Shown in pieces: positions 37,167-45,755 of a DNA stretch of 64,000 bases (the stretch's first letter is position 1; the number at the start of each line of letters is the position of its first letter). The stretch spans positions 62,001 to 126,000 of the forward strand of contig CAZUDV010000011.1 in the NCBI GenBank assembly GCA_964619555.1, written 5' to 3'. This DNA is from JAGOPY01 sp964619555. Its GTDB lineage: Bacteria > Bacteroidota > Bacteroidia > Bacteroidales > JAGOPY01. Under the pieces are notes generated by a model that made no database searches, was not told where the DNA came from, and was given only the letters and a program-made list of their open reading frames with translations. The translations under genes were made by a program, and so were the position numbers.

Positions 37167-37195
37167 TATTTTTGTATTTTTAAAATTCAAAAGTA
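37167..37195. promoter_or_regulatory. Divergent -7 boxes for murL-murD and yqgE
   Basis: Minus-strand TACTTTTG (37188-37195) faces murL and overlaps the TTG at which the longer murL frame would start, which argues against that start. Plus-strand TATTTTTG (37167-37174) faces yqgE at 37229. No good -33 element is visible for either. Confidence 0.45.
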
Positions 37196-37228
37196 ATCAT
37201 TTCGGGTCTTCCCGGGAATACTGCAAAG

Positions 37229-37819
37229 ATGAAAGATTTGTATGACCTTTTAAAGATCAGGACCAACAACGTGAAGCCGGCTCGTGGAAAGATCCTCATT
37301 TCGGAGCCTTTCCTGTGGGACTATTTTTTTAAAAGGTCAGTGGTGTTACTGGCTGAGCACAATGAAGAAGGGACCTTCGGGGTGATCATCAATAAACCCA
37401 TTAAAGCCAGCTTCAATGAAGTGGTAAAGGACTTTCCCCAGTTTCAAAGCAAGGTTTACCTTGGTGGCCCGGTTCAGAGTGACAGCCTGTTCTTCATCCA
37501 TACCATGGGCGAGCAGATAGATAACAGTGTTGAAATCATTCCTGGAATATACTGGGGAGGGGACATTGAGAGGGTGCGTGAAATGATAGAACTGGACATT
37601 ATCCAGCCTCCGCAGATCCGGTTTTTTATCGGTTATTCCGGATGGGCACCGAAGCAGCTGGACGATGAATTGCTCCGGAATTCCTGGCTGGTTTCGCACA
37701 TTTCCGCACACGACCTGCTGACCGGCAATCCAAAAATGCTCTGGAGCCGTTCCTTAAGGCGCCTTGGTAAGGAATATGCCCACTGGAACAATTTTCCCGA
37801 TGATCCTTCTTTAAACTGA
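37229..37819 (+). CDS. YqgE/AlgH family protein
   Basis: A 196-residue cytoplasmic protein of the UPF0301 (YqgE/AlgH) family. Motifs: GKILISEPFLWDYFFKRSVVLLAEHN near 20-45, GTFGVIINKP near 47-56 and FFIGYSGWAPKQLDDEL near 132-148. The family is widespread and its biochemical role is unsettled; AlgH was first linked to alginate regulation in Pseudomonas. The methyltransferase gene starts eight bases after its stop. Confidence 0.92.
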   Translation: MKDLYDLLKIRTNNVKPARGKILISEPFLWDYFFKRSVVLLAEHNEEGTFGVIINKPIKASFNEVVKDFPQFQSKVYLGGPVQSDSLFFIHTMGEQIDNSVEIIPGIYWGGDIERVREMIELDIIQPPQIRFFIGYSGWAPKQLDDELLRNSWLVSHISAHDLLTGNPKMLWSRSLRRLGKEYAHWNNFPDDPSLN

Positions 37820-37827
37820 CAGATAGT

Positions 37828-38421
37828 ATGCAGGAGATGTGGAACCAGCGCTTTGCCGCTGAAGAATACTATTATGGACGTCACCCTAATCCTTATTTCC
37901 AGCAGAAGATCGATGGACTGGAACCCGGAAGACTCCTGATGCCAGCGGAAGGCGAGGGCAGGAATGCGGTGTATGCCGCTGGTTTGGGATGGGATGTCAC
38001 CGCTGTCGATTTCAGTGAGGAAGGACGGAAGAAAGCACTGAAATTAGCGGAGGAAAACAATGTCACGATTCAGTACAGGGTTGAGGATGTCGTTCAGGCC
38101 CGTTTTATTCCCGATCATTTCGACGTCATCGGATTGATCTATTTCCATTTGTACCCGGAAATCCGTGGATCTGTGCATAAAAAGCTTGCCAGGAGCCTGA
38201 AACCAGGCGGATTGATCATACTGGAGGCATTTAATAAAAAGCAGTTAAGAAATGAAAGTGGCGGTCCGAAAAAGGAGGAAATGCTTTACGATATAAAGAT
38301 GATATCGAATGATTTTTCGGAGTTCCAAATCCTTGAACTGGCTGAATATCATTTACTTCTTGAGGCTGGTGACGGCCACAAAGGACATGCGGACGTTATC
38401 CGCTTTTTCGGAAGGAAATAA
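37828..38421 (+). CDS. Class I SAM-dependent methyltransferase
   Basis: A 197-residue methyltransferase of the Rossmann type. The glycine-rich SAM loop is LLMPAEGEGRNAVYAAGLGWDVTAVDFSEEG (about 31-61, motif I with the acidic residue ending strand beta2). RVEDVV follows near 86 and FDVIGLIYFHL near 98. It resembles TehB/thiopurine-type small-molecule methyltransferases. The substrate is unknown. It lies between yqgE and a TPR gene in one transcript. Confidence 0.85.
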   Translation: MQEMWNQRFAAEEYYYGRHPNPYFQQKIDGLEPGRLLMPAEGEGRNAVYAAGLGWDVTAVDFSEEGRKKALKLAEENNVTIQYRVEDVVQARFIPDHFDVIGLIYFHLYPEIRGSVHKKLARSLKPGGLIILEAFNKKQLRNESGGPKKEEMLYDIKMISNDFSEFQILELAEYHLLLEAGDGHKGHADVIRFFGRK

Positions 38422-38452
38422 AAATAAGGTAATTTTACCAAAACTCCAGATT

Positions 38453-39748
38453 TTGAAAACCGGAAGCATTAGATTCATCCTCAGTATTTTATTGATTCCT
38501 GCTTGCCTTGGGGCTTCAGCCCAGCTGATGCAGTTTCAGCAGGCCAAGAAGCATTTTATGGACGGCCAGTACCACAAAGCCCTGGAGTATTTCAACCAAA
38601 CCATCAGCCAGGAGCGGTCAGGAAATACAGAATTACTGACAGAAGCATATTATCTCAGGGGACTGACCTACATCCGGTTACATGGCGAAGCATTTATGGG
38701 CGATGATACGGGGGAACAGAAGCGGTTTGAAGACGCACTGCTGTCAGCTTACAGGGATTTCAAATCGAGTCTGGGGTATGATAATGGTTCCTATTGGAAA
38801 AAGATTGACCTGGAAATCAAAAACCTTCACCATGCCCTTTTGCAGGAAGGATTGAAATCGCTGAACGAATACAATGACCTGGTTTACAACGGAAAACCCG
38901 ATCCTTCCAGGTTGAAAAGAGCTGAAGATTACCTGCTGGCCACGCATGAAATCCGTGACAGTTACCTGGTAAATGATCTACTGGGGCAGGTTTGCCTGGA
39001 TAAAGGTATGAAATCCGAAGCCAGATCTTATTTCCTGAAAGCCTCGCAATTGTATAACGAAAAACTGCCTGACGAGCCAGATTTTTTAATGGCTTATGTG
39101 TATTACAGGCTGGCGGCGATCGATAAGCCCGATAGCATCCGGATTGCCATGCAAAACGTGGAAAGGGGAATAAGGCTTGTGCAAAGTGAATATGACCGGT
39201 TCCGGTTCATGAAGGATAAGCTGAGCGAAACCAGGGTGACTGAAATGGAAAGCCAATACGAACTGGCCATGCATGATCTGAACAGCATAAAGCTCGACCT
39301 GTATTTGAGCGACCAGGATCTTTACATCGAAGCATTGCATGTTTTTGAAGAACAGTTGCTTGCAGATCCGGACAATACCGACTTACTGGCAGGATATGCC
39401 TCCCTGCTGGAAAGGTCGGACCGCGCAAAAGCCATTGAGACTTATGAGAAAATTTTGAGCATGGATCCTGGCCATCCGCTGGCATTGTTCAATACCGGCG
39501 CCCTGTATTACAGCAAAGGCAAAGAACTGTTTGATCTGGCACAGGATGAAAAAGACTCCCGGCAGTTCCAGATCCTGGCCGATGAAGCCATTGCAGACTT
39601 TGAACAAGCCAGGCCCTATTTTGAGAAAGCCCTGGAAGCCGATCCTGAATCGCTGGAAGCAGTCCTTGCCCTGAAAACCATCGCCTTCATTCTTGATGAC
39701 AAGGAAGCCTACTTGAAATATCAGAACCTGGAAAAAACTCTGCAGTAA
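38453..39748 (+). CDS. Secreted tetratricopeptide repeat protein
   Basis: A 431-residue exported protein. The frame is open from 38309, inside the methyltransferase gene, but a TTG at 38453 gives a signal peptide (MKTGSIRFILSILLIPACLG, cleaved near ASAQ) and starts 31 bases after that gene. The mature protein is largely helical with tetratricopeptide repeats, for example AKKHFMDGQYHKALEYFNQ near 30 and LLERSDRAKAIETYEKILS and DFEQARPYFEKALEADPES in the last third. Periplasmic scaffold of unknown partner. Confidence 0.75.
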   Translation: MKTGSIRFILSILLIPACLGASAQLMQFQQAKKHFMDGQYHKALEYFNQTISQERSGNTELLTEAYYLRGLTYIRLHGEAFMGDDTGEQKRFEDALLSAYRDFKSSLGYDNGSYWKKIDLEIKNLHHALLQEGLKSLNEYNDLVYNGKPDPSRLKRAEDYLLATHEIRDSYLVNDLLGQVCLDKGMKSEARSYFLKASQLYNEKLPDEPDFLMAYVYYRLAAIDKPDSIRIAMQNVERGIRLVQSEYDRFRFMKDKLSETRVTEMESQYELAMHDLNSIKLDLYLSDQDLYIEALHVFEEQLLADPDNTDLLAGYASLLERSDRAKAIETYEKILSMDPGHPLALFNTGALYYSKGKELFDLAQDEKDSRQFQILADEAIADFEQARPYFEKALEADPESLEAVLALKTIAFILDDKEAYLKYQNLEKTLQ

Positions 39749-39875
39749 TAAAGGTGCGGACTACGCACCCGGTTTTGTTAAATATCTGTTAAATAGTATA
39801 TTAGCTGTTGACTTGGAGCTAATTTGAATGTACTTTCATCGGTTATTTTTCATTAACAATCATAAAATCAAACCT

Positions 39876-40979
39876 ATGAAAAGCACATTAACAGCTGTTA
39901 AATTAATTTGGGCGATCACGATACTGGCCTTGGCCGTCGTTCCCAATTCCGGCATTTTCAGCCAGGATTCAGCCATTCCGTCGCAAATCCAGGTATCGGC
40001 CACAGGTACCGGAAAGACTACCGGGCATATTATGGATGTGACCTTTGTGAATCCAACAGGTCAAAAGGTCAAAGTTGATGTCGGAGCCTGCTATATTCCT
40101 TCGTCAGGTCAATACCAGCCGTACATCATACCCCGGCTGGCCAGCATCACCGTACCTGCCAACGGTCAGCTGACTGTTCCGGTCAACGGTTATTGTGCCG
40201 ATATTCACAAGCCACCGGTGCCCATGGGGGAGAGTATTGTACCGGTAGAAAAGTGGGTCATGCCGGAACCCCTGGCGCAAAACTGGAAGCCCCTGGCAGC
40301 CAACGGATGGACCCCATCGGGAGGTGGCATGGCAACTATTCCGGGGACGGATGTTCCGCTCGGTTACCGCATCGATATCAATCAGCATCCTGAAGAGGTG
40401 GCTCCCGTGATGCTGGAAGCTATCAACAGGATTTCCAAAACATTTGGGGAGCTCCAGGGGTCAGGCAAGATCTCCACGCCTTTCAGCGGGAATGCTGAAA
40501 AGGAGAGAGAATCCGTTATCCAGCAGACATTCTGGATCTATACCAGCGAACTCACCGGCCAGCCTTATAAGGTGCAGGATTTCGCCACCAATACGGCAGA
40601 ACAGTATGAAGCAACGTCAGGGAAGAAACTGAAAGACTTAACCCCGCCTGAACAGGACCAGATGGTGAGCGGCATTGCCGATTTCTGGGGTACCTTCCAG
40701 GCTGTCGGGGCCCAGGCGAAAGTGCTGGAATCCGGGACAAAACCGCCTGAGGACGTGCAATTCGGGTTCTGGACCGACATCAAGGACTGGTTGTTTGCCC
40801 CCGATTACTCCAAGGTTAAAAAGGCTGATGATTTCGATAATTTCCGCAGGACCAAATACGACAAATATGAGGAAGAACGGGCAATCAACAAGAAATCCCA
40901 TGAGGATGCCTGCAAAGCCATCGGTATCGATTCAGACAGTGATTTTGCGGATGCCTGCAAACGGGTTTACGGGAAATGA
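39876..40979 (+). CDS. Secreted protein of unknown function
   Basis: A 367-residue exported protein; start at ATG 39876 gives a signal peptide ending IFSQ near residue 30. Residues 35-110 form a beta-sandwich-like module (TGHIMDVTFVNPTGQKVKVDVGACYIP and VPANGQLTVPVNGYCADIHKPP). The C-terminal part is helical and ends in a lysine- and cysteine-bearing tail (DACKAIGIDSDSDFADACKR). No known family recognised. Its stop overlaps the start of the barrel gene at 40976 (ATGA), so the two are coupled. Confidence 0.65.
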   Translation: MKSTLTAVKLIWAITILALAVVPNSGIFSQDSAIPSQIQVSATGTGKTTGHIMDVTFVNPTGQKVKVDVGACYIPSSGQYQPYIIPRLASITVPANGQLTVPVNGYCADIHKPPVPMGESIVPVEKWVMPEPLAQNWKPLAANGWTPSGGGMATIPGTDVPLGYRIDINQHPEEVAPVMLEAINRISKTFGELQGSGKISTPFSGNAEKERESVIQQTFWIYTSELTGQPYKVQDFATNTAEQYEATSGKKLKDLTPPEQDQMVSGIADFWGTFQAVGAQAKVLESGTKPPEDVQFGFWTDIKDWLFAPDYSKVKKADDFDNFRRTKYDKYEEERAINKKSHEDACKAIGIDSDSDFADACKRVYGK

Positions 40980-41848
40980 GGTTCCACTGTTCAGTTAATC
41001 ATGGAGTAATTCTGATCCTGCTTTTGATTTTGTTCATTCCGCCTGCCAGGGGACAAAATGAGGTTACCGGTGATCTTCGCCGTCTTGATAAATTGACTGG
41101 AATTGAATACAAGGTTGTCGGGCAGCACGAATTTCGGGCCCCGTATCTTTTTGTTGGTTTGCAGGGCGGATTTTTCGATCCTTTGCAGCCGGGCACCGCA
41201 ATTTTTGGCGAAGGAATGCCTGACAGCATCCAGTCCAGGATCTACGAGGATCCCCGGTTATTTGATATGTTGATGGAAAAACTGGGAGGAGAATTTATGA
41301 TCGGTGATATGGAAGGAAAGAAAGAACTGTCCGGAACCAGGATTACGCCTGATTTTCAGTACGGTGTTGACCTGGGCCGTTTCCTGGTGAAAGGGCTTTC
41401 TGCTAACCTGGGCTTTGACCGAAGCAGGCATAATCTGTCAGGTGAGTTTAAGGTAACCGTATTTCCTGAGGGGCAATCGTTTCCTGACAGTGCAAAAGGC
41501 AAAATCTCGTCGGATATAACCTTTCAGTCCCTGAATGTTGGATTCAGCTATTTTTTTACCCGGTACAACATCTGGCCATTTTTAAGTGCCGGATTTACCT
41601 GGCAGTGGTATAAATTGGAACCATTCACCGTTAAAATGGCCGGGGAATCTTTTCAAATGGAAGAGTCGGGTGCTACGGAGAGCCATCCCGGAGTTTTATT
41701 GAATGCCGGCGCCTGCTGGAATATTACCGATCATTGGAGTGTTCACGCAGGTGCGAATTACCGGTTTATTTTTGCAGCAGAAACCGACTATATCGGAACG
41801 GGTTATTCTGTTTTTGCCGGCCTGATATTCAAATGGAAGTGGTTTTAG
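40976..41848 (+). CDS. Outer-membrane beta-barrel protein coupled to 39876 gene
   Basis: A 290-residue exported protein with a signal peptide (ILILLLILFIPPARGQ) and a barrel-like strand pattern through the C-terminal two thirds. Examples are FGVDLGRFLVKGLSANLGFD-type strands near 125-145 and LNVGFSYFFTRYNIWPFLSAGFTWQWY near 180-206, ending YSVFAGLIFKWKWF. The last residue is aromatic, as usual for outer-membrane barrels. It overlaps the preceding secreted-protein gene by four bases, so the pair may act together at the outer membrane. Confidence 0.65.
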   Translation: MRFHCSVNHGVILILLLILFIPPARGQNEVTGDLRRLDKLTGIEYKVVGQHEFRAPYLFVGLQGGFFDPLQPGTAIFGEGMPDSIQSRIYEDPRLFDMLMEKLGGEFMIGDMEGKKELSGTRITPDFQYGVDLGRFLVKGLSANLGFDRSRHNLSGEFKVTVFPEGQSFPDSAKGKISSDITFQSLNVGFSYFFTRYNIWPFLSAGFTWQWYKLEPFTVKMAGESFQMEESGATESHPGVLLNAGACWNITDHWSVHAGANYRFIFAAETDYIGTGYSVFAGLIFKWKWF

Positions 41849-41894
41849 CTCGTTCAAATGCAATAAGCTATATATTTGTGCTTATTTTTGATGC

Positions 41895-43517
41895 ATGAAA
41901 AATATCCTCCCGGTACTGGTTTTATCCTTCATAGCCCATATGGGCCTTACCCAGTCAGCATCCTTTGAATGGGCCATGCAGTGTGGAAATCCACCGAATA
42001 CTTCGGATACAAAGACCAATCTTTGCACCGGGGAAGATGGCGCTTTTTACCTGGCCGGGGAATTCACCGATACGGCACATTTCGGAGACGAGACGCTCGT
42101 TTCAGAAGGGGGTACCGATATCAGCCTGGTCAAACACAGTTCCCAGGGAGAAGTGGAATGGGCCATTCAGATTGGAGCGGCTGATTATGACTATGTTCAG
42201 CGGATCCTGACAACCTCCGACGGTATTATCGTGGCCGGCTTTTTCTACGGCTCTACGATCATCGGGAATGATTCATACACTTCTTATGGCAGCCAGGATA
42301 TCTTCCTGGCCAAATTCGATGAAGAAGGGAATTTTATATGGTCTGAAAGATTCGGAGGATTGATGGCCGACTACATTGCTTCAGCAGATGTGGATGAGGA
42401 TGGCAATATCCTGGCCGGGGGTTACTTTTACGGCGAAATGACGTTAGGGGACACTTCACTGAATGCCTCAGCCAGTTCTGATGTATACCTGTCCAAATTT
42501 TCGCCCGATGGGGAATTGATCTGGGCACTGGCGGCGGGAGGATCATCCTCGGACCAGTTGAAGGCCATCAGTTGCGATCCGGATGGCCATACCCTGGCTA
42601 CCATTTCGTTCTACTATGATTTCTCCATCGGTGACACGACAGTATCCACCACCGATCCGGTAGGAGCGGGAGTTATAAAAGTCACGCCCGAAGGAATTCC
42701 CGGAATGGTTTTTCAGCTGACCGGAACCTACCTGACACCTGATAATTTTATCCGTGCCGATCATGAAGGGAACTTTTACCTGGCTGGAAACTTCAGTGAT
42801 CAGATCTTCTTTGGGAATACGGTGTTTAATGCAGGAGAGTTCAACCAGGACCTGTATATTGCCCGTTTTTCCGCCGATGGGGCCTTTCTCTGGGCGGACC
42901 ATGCCACCAGCTTTTCGAGCGACCAGGTTACGGGAATCGATATCGATCCTTACAATAATTTATATCTCACAGGCCATTACCTGGATTCCATAAGATTCGG
43001 GCAGTTGGTCCTGCCATACAGGCTGTGTTGCGGCTCACGCGAGATCTTCATCATTAATTATTCGACCGATGGAAAAGTGAACTGGGGGAAACAGATCACC
43101 GGCCCGAGGGCCAGTGTGCAGTCCATTGCAGCAGGCGATGAAGGGAAACTATTGGTTTCCGGTATTTTCACCGATACCCTTGCTTTCGATGCCATTGATC
43201 TGGGGTATTTTGCCGGTTACAGGACTTACGTCACGCGGCTGGAGTCAGACGTACAGACCCATATTGTCCCTCATGAATCGGGGCAGCTTTCCATCCGGAT
43301 CTTCCCGGTACCCTCCCATGATAAATTATACCTCCATATCTCTTCTGAAAACGATTACAATTACAGGATACTCAGCACAAACGGACAGACGGTTCTTTCC
43401 GGTAAGGTCGCTTCGACCGGTATCATCGATACTTCAAGTCTCAGGACCGGCCTGTATTTCCTTCAGGTGGAGGTTGAAGCCGGTGTGTTCCAGGTTGTTA
43501 AATTCATCAAACATTAA
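41895..43517 (+). CDS. T9SS-sorted protein with beta-propeller-like repeats
   Basis: A 540-residue secreted protein: signal peptide to LTQ (about 20), then repeated blades with LAGEFTDTAHFG, VAGFFYGSTIIG, LAGGYFYGEMTLG, LAGNFSDQIFFG, LTGHYLDSIRFG and VSGIFTDTLAFD, each about 50-60 residues apart, of the SBBP-like propeller type. The last 75 residues (IRIFPVPSHDKLYLHI to VVKFIKH) are a type A T9SS C-terminal sorting domain. It is therefore exported through the T9SS and released or anchored at the cell surface. Confidence 0.85.
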   Translation: MKNILPVLVLSFIAHMGLTQSASFEWAMQCGNPPNTSDTKTNLCTGEDGAFYLAGEFTDTAHFGDETLVSEGGTDISLVKHSSQGEVEWAIQIGAADYDYVQRILTTSDGIIVAGFFYGSTIIGNDSYTSYGSQDIFLAKFDEEGNFIWSERFGGLMADYIASADVDEDGNILAGGYFYGEMTLGDTSLNASASSDVYLSKFSPDGELIWALAAGGSSSDQLKAISCDPDGHTLATISFYYDFSIGDTTVSTTDPVGAGVIKVTPEGIPGMVFQLTGTYLTPDNFIRADHEGNFYLAGNFSDQIFFGNTVFNAGEFNQDLYIARFSADGAFLWADHATSFSSDQVTGIDIDPYNNLYLTGHYLDSIRFGQLVLPYRLCCGSREIFIINYSTDGKVNWGKQITGPRASVQSIAAGDEGKLLVSGIFTDTLAFDAIDLGYFAGYRTYVTRLESDVQTHIVPHESGQLSIRIFPVPSHDKLYLHISSENDYNYRILSTNGQTVLSGKVASTGIIDTSSLRTGLYFLQVEVEAGVFQVVKFIKH

Positions 43518-43628
43518 GTTTTTTATTAAGCCCTTGATCCACAGATCAGGTATGGTGCCTGTCTGGTCGTAAACAAAATCCTCCCTTTACCGTTTATCAA
43601 TCCGGAGCAACCGATGGTATACCCGGTA

Positions 43629-43658
43629 CTTGAACTTATAAACCAATTATTAATTTTG
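43629..43658 (+). promoter_or_regulatory. Promoter of the S9 peptidase gene
   Basis: TAATTTTG (43651-43658) preceded after 18 bases by CTTG (43629-43632), a good Bacteroidota pair about 25 bases before the ATG at 43684. Confidence 0.65.
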
Positions 43659-43683
43659 CGGCACAAATTCAAATATCATTATC

Positions 43684-45600
43684 ATGAACAAAAAACATTC
43701 ATTAACGATTGCTGTCTTAGCGGTTTTGGCTGTTGCTCTCCTGGCCGGATGTCAGCAGACCAAAAAACCTGAAATAGTGAAAGCAAAGCAAATCCCACTG
43801 GAAGACTTTTTCAGAAATCCGGATAAATCTGGATATCAGATCTCCCCCGGAGGAACTTATTATTCCTATCTGGCCCCGTACCAGGACCGCATGAACATTT
43901 TCGTTCAGAAGATAGGAGTTGACTCGGCGACAAGGCTTACCAGCGAGACCGACCGGGATATTATGGGTTATTTCTGGCCGAATGACAATCAGATCCTGTA
44001 TATCCGGGACCAGGGAGGGGACGAGAATTTCAGGCTTTACGGAGTCAATGCCGATGGTTCCAACCTGGTTTGTTTCACCCCGTTTGAAGGCGTCAGGACC
44101 CAGATCATCGACGAGCTTTCCGAGTTCCCCGACCTGGTGATCATCGGGATGAACAAGAGAAATCCCCAGGTGTTCGATCCATATCGGCTTAACCTGAAAA
44201 CCGGGGAGATGGAGATGCTGGCGGAGAATCCCGGCAACATCGACAACTGGATTTTCGACCATGACGGAAAGCTTAGGGCTGCAACCGCGATCGTGGATGG
44301 CATCAATAGCCAGGTACTTTACCGCGAAACGGAAACGGATGAATTTAAACCGGTCCTGACCACCTCCTTCAAGGAAACTTTGGCACCGGCGTTTTTCACG
44401 TTCGATAACCAGAATGTTTACGCTATTTCCAACCTGAACCGTGACAAAGCTGCCGCAGTCATATTCGATATCCGGAATGGCAAGGAACTGGAGGTTTTAT
44501 ATGAAAATCCCCATTATGATGTGGAAAACATCTTCTATTCAAAAAAGAGAAAAGTGCTGACGGCAGCCAACTACTATGCGGAAAAACGGCAGCGCCATTT
44601 TTTTGACGATGAAACGAAAGCATTGTTCGACCGGGTCAACCGTGAGCTCGGGCAGTACGAACTGGGGATCTCATCCAGCACAGATGAGGAGGACCGGTAT
44701 ATTATCAGGACTTATTCGGACCGGTCGATGGGCGCTTATTACATTTTCGACAAGACGGCTGATAAGATCACTAAAATCAGCGATGTGAGCCCCTGGCTGG
44801 ACGAAAACGAGATGGCTTCTGTATTACCGGTGAATTATCAGACCCGTGACGGCCTGACCATTCATGGATACCTGACACTGCCCAAAGGCTATACGATGGA
44901 AACTGCCCAAAAGCTGCCCGTGATCATCAATCCGCACGGTGGGCCCTGGGCACGCGACAACTGGGGCTTTAATCCCGAGATCCAGTTCCTTGCCAACAGG
45001 GGTTATGCCGTTTTCCAGATGAATTTCCGCGGATCGACCGGATATGGAAGAAGTTTCTGGGAAGCAGCCTTCAAAAAGTGGGGCCTCGAGATGCAGGATG
45101 ATATCACTGATGGAACCCAATGGCTGATCAATAAAGGCATTGCCGACCCGGAGCGCATCGCGATCTATGGTGCCAGCTACGGCGGATACGCCACGCTGCA
45201 GGGCATCGTGAAAGAACCGGAACTTTATGCTGCGGCTGTGGATTATGTAGGTGTTTCAAACCTGTTCACTTTTATGAAAACGATACCTCCATACTGGGAG
45301 CCCTATTTGAAGATGATACATGAAATGGTCGGAAATCCCCAAACTGATAGTTTGCAATTAGCTCAGACCTCGCCGGCCCTGAATGCTGACAAGATCAAAA
45401 CACCGTTGTTCGTAGCCCAGGGGGCCAATGATCCGCGGGTGAACAAGGCCGAGTCGGACCAGATGGTGGAAGCCCTGAAAGCCCGTGGCATAGTGGTGGA
45501 ATACATGGTGAAGGACAATGAAGGACATGGATTTTACAACCAGGAAAACCAGTTCGATTTCTACCGGGCCATGGAGAAGTTCCTGTCGGAAAACCTTTAG
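43684..45600 (+). CDS. Prolyl oligopeptidase family (S9) peptidase, lipoprotein
   Basis: A 638-residue serine peptidase of the S9 family (acylaminoacyl peptidase/DPP-like). Lipobox LLAGC near residue 23 marks it as a lipoprotein. The N-terminal part (about 40-370) is a beta-propeller gate with TolB-like blades. The C-terminal alpha/beta-hydrolase carries the triad: Ser498 in GASYGGYA, Asp583 in QGANDPRV and His615 in NEGHGFYNQ. HGGPWARDNWGFN is the oxyanion strand region. It probably cleaves peptides in the periplasm or at the surface. It is convergent with a T9SS-protein gene. Confidence 0.94.
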   Translation: MNKKHSLTIAVLAVLAVALLAGCQQTKKPEIVKAKQIPLEDFFRNPDKSGYQISPGGTYYSYLAPYQDRMNIFVQKIGVDSATRLTSETDRDIMGYFWPNDNQILYIRDQGGDENFRLYGVNADGSNLVCFTPFEGVRTQIIDELSEFPDLVIIGMNKRNPQVFDPYRLNLKTGEMEMLAENPGNIDNWIFDHDGKLRAATAIVDGINSQVLYRETETDEFKPVLTTSFKETLAPAFFTFDNQNVYAISNLNRDKAAAVIFDIRNGKELEVLYENPHYDVENIFYSKKRKVLTAANYYAEKRQRHFFDDETKALFDRVNRELGQYELGISSSTDEEDRYIIRTYSDRSMGAYYIFDKTADKITKISDVSPWLDENEMASVLPVNYQTRDGLTIHGYLTLPKGYTMETAQKLPVIINPHGGPWARDNWGFNPEIQFLANRGYAVFQMNFRGSTGYGRSFWEAAFKKWGLEMQDDITDGTQWLINKGIADPERIAIYGASYGGYATLQGIVKEPELYAAAVDYVGVSNLFTFMKTIPPYWEPYLKMIHEMVGNPQTDSLQLAQTSPALNADKIKTPLFVAQGANDPRVNKAESDQMVEALKARGIVVEYMVKDNEGHGFYNQENQFDFYRAMEKFLSENL

Positions 45601-45673
45601 AGTTTTGTTTATTTAACTGCTGCGGAGAAAATTAATTATAACAAAAGAGGTTGTACCCAAAGTTATAATATAG

Positions 45674-45730
45674 CCACAGATTCACAGATTATTATCTGCA
45701 AATAGCACACAATAATCTGTGAATCTGTGG
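45674..45730. terminator. Long inverted repeat between convergent genes
   Basis: CCACAGATTCACAGATTATT (45674-45693) and its exact complement (45711-45730) form a 20-bp perfect stem with a 17-base loop. A TATAAT-like extension adds seven more pairs after a bulge. It separates the S9 peptidase and T9SS genes. It may be a bidirectional terminator or one copy of an interspersed repeat; there is no strong T run. Confidence 0.6.
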
Positions 45731-45755
45731 CCTATAATATTCAGCCATAGTCGTT

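Noticed and set aside
38309..38452. Upstream extension of the TPR gene inside the methyltransferase gene
   Set aside because: The TTG at 38453 gives a signal peptide directly, whereas the extension would bury it after 48 residues.
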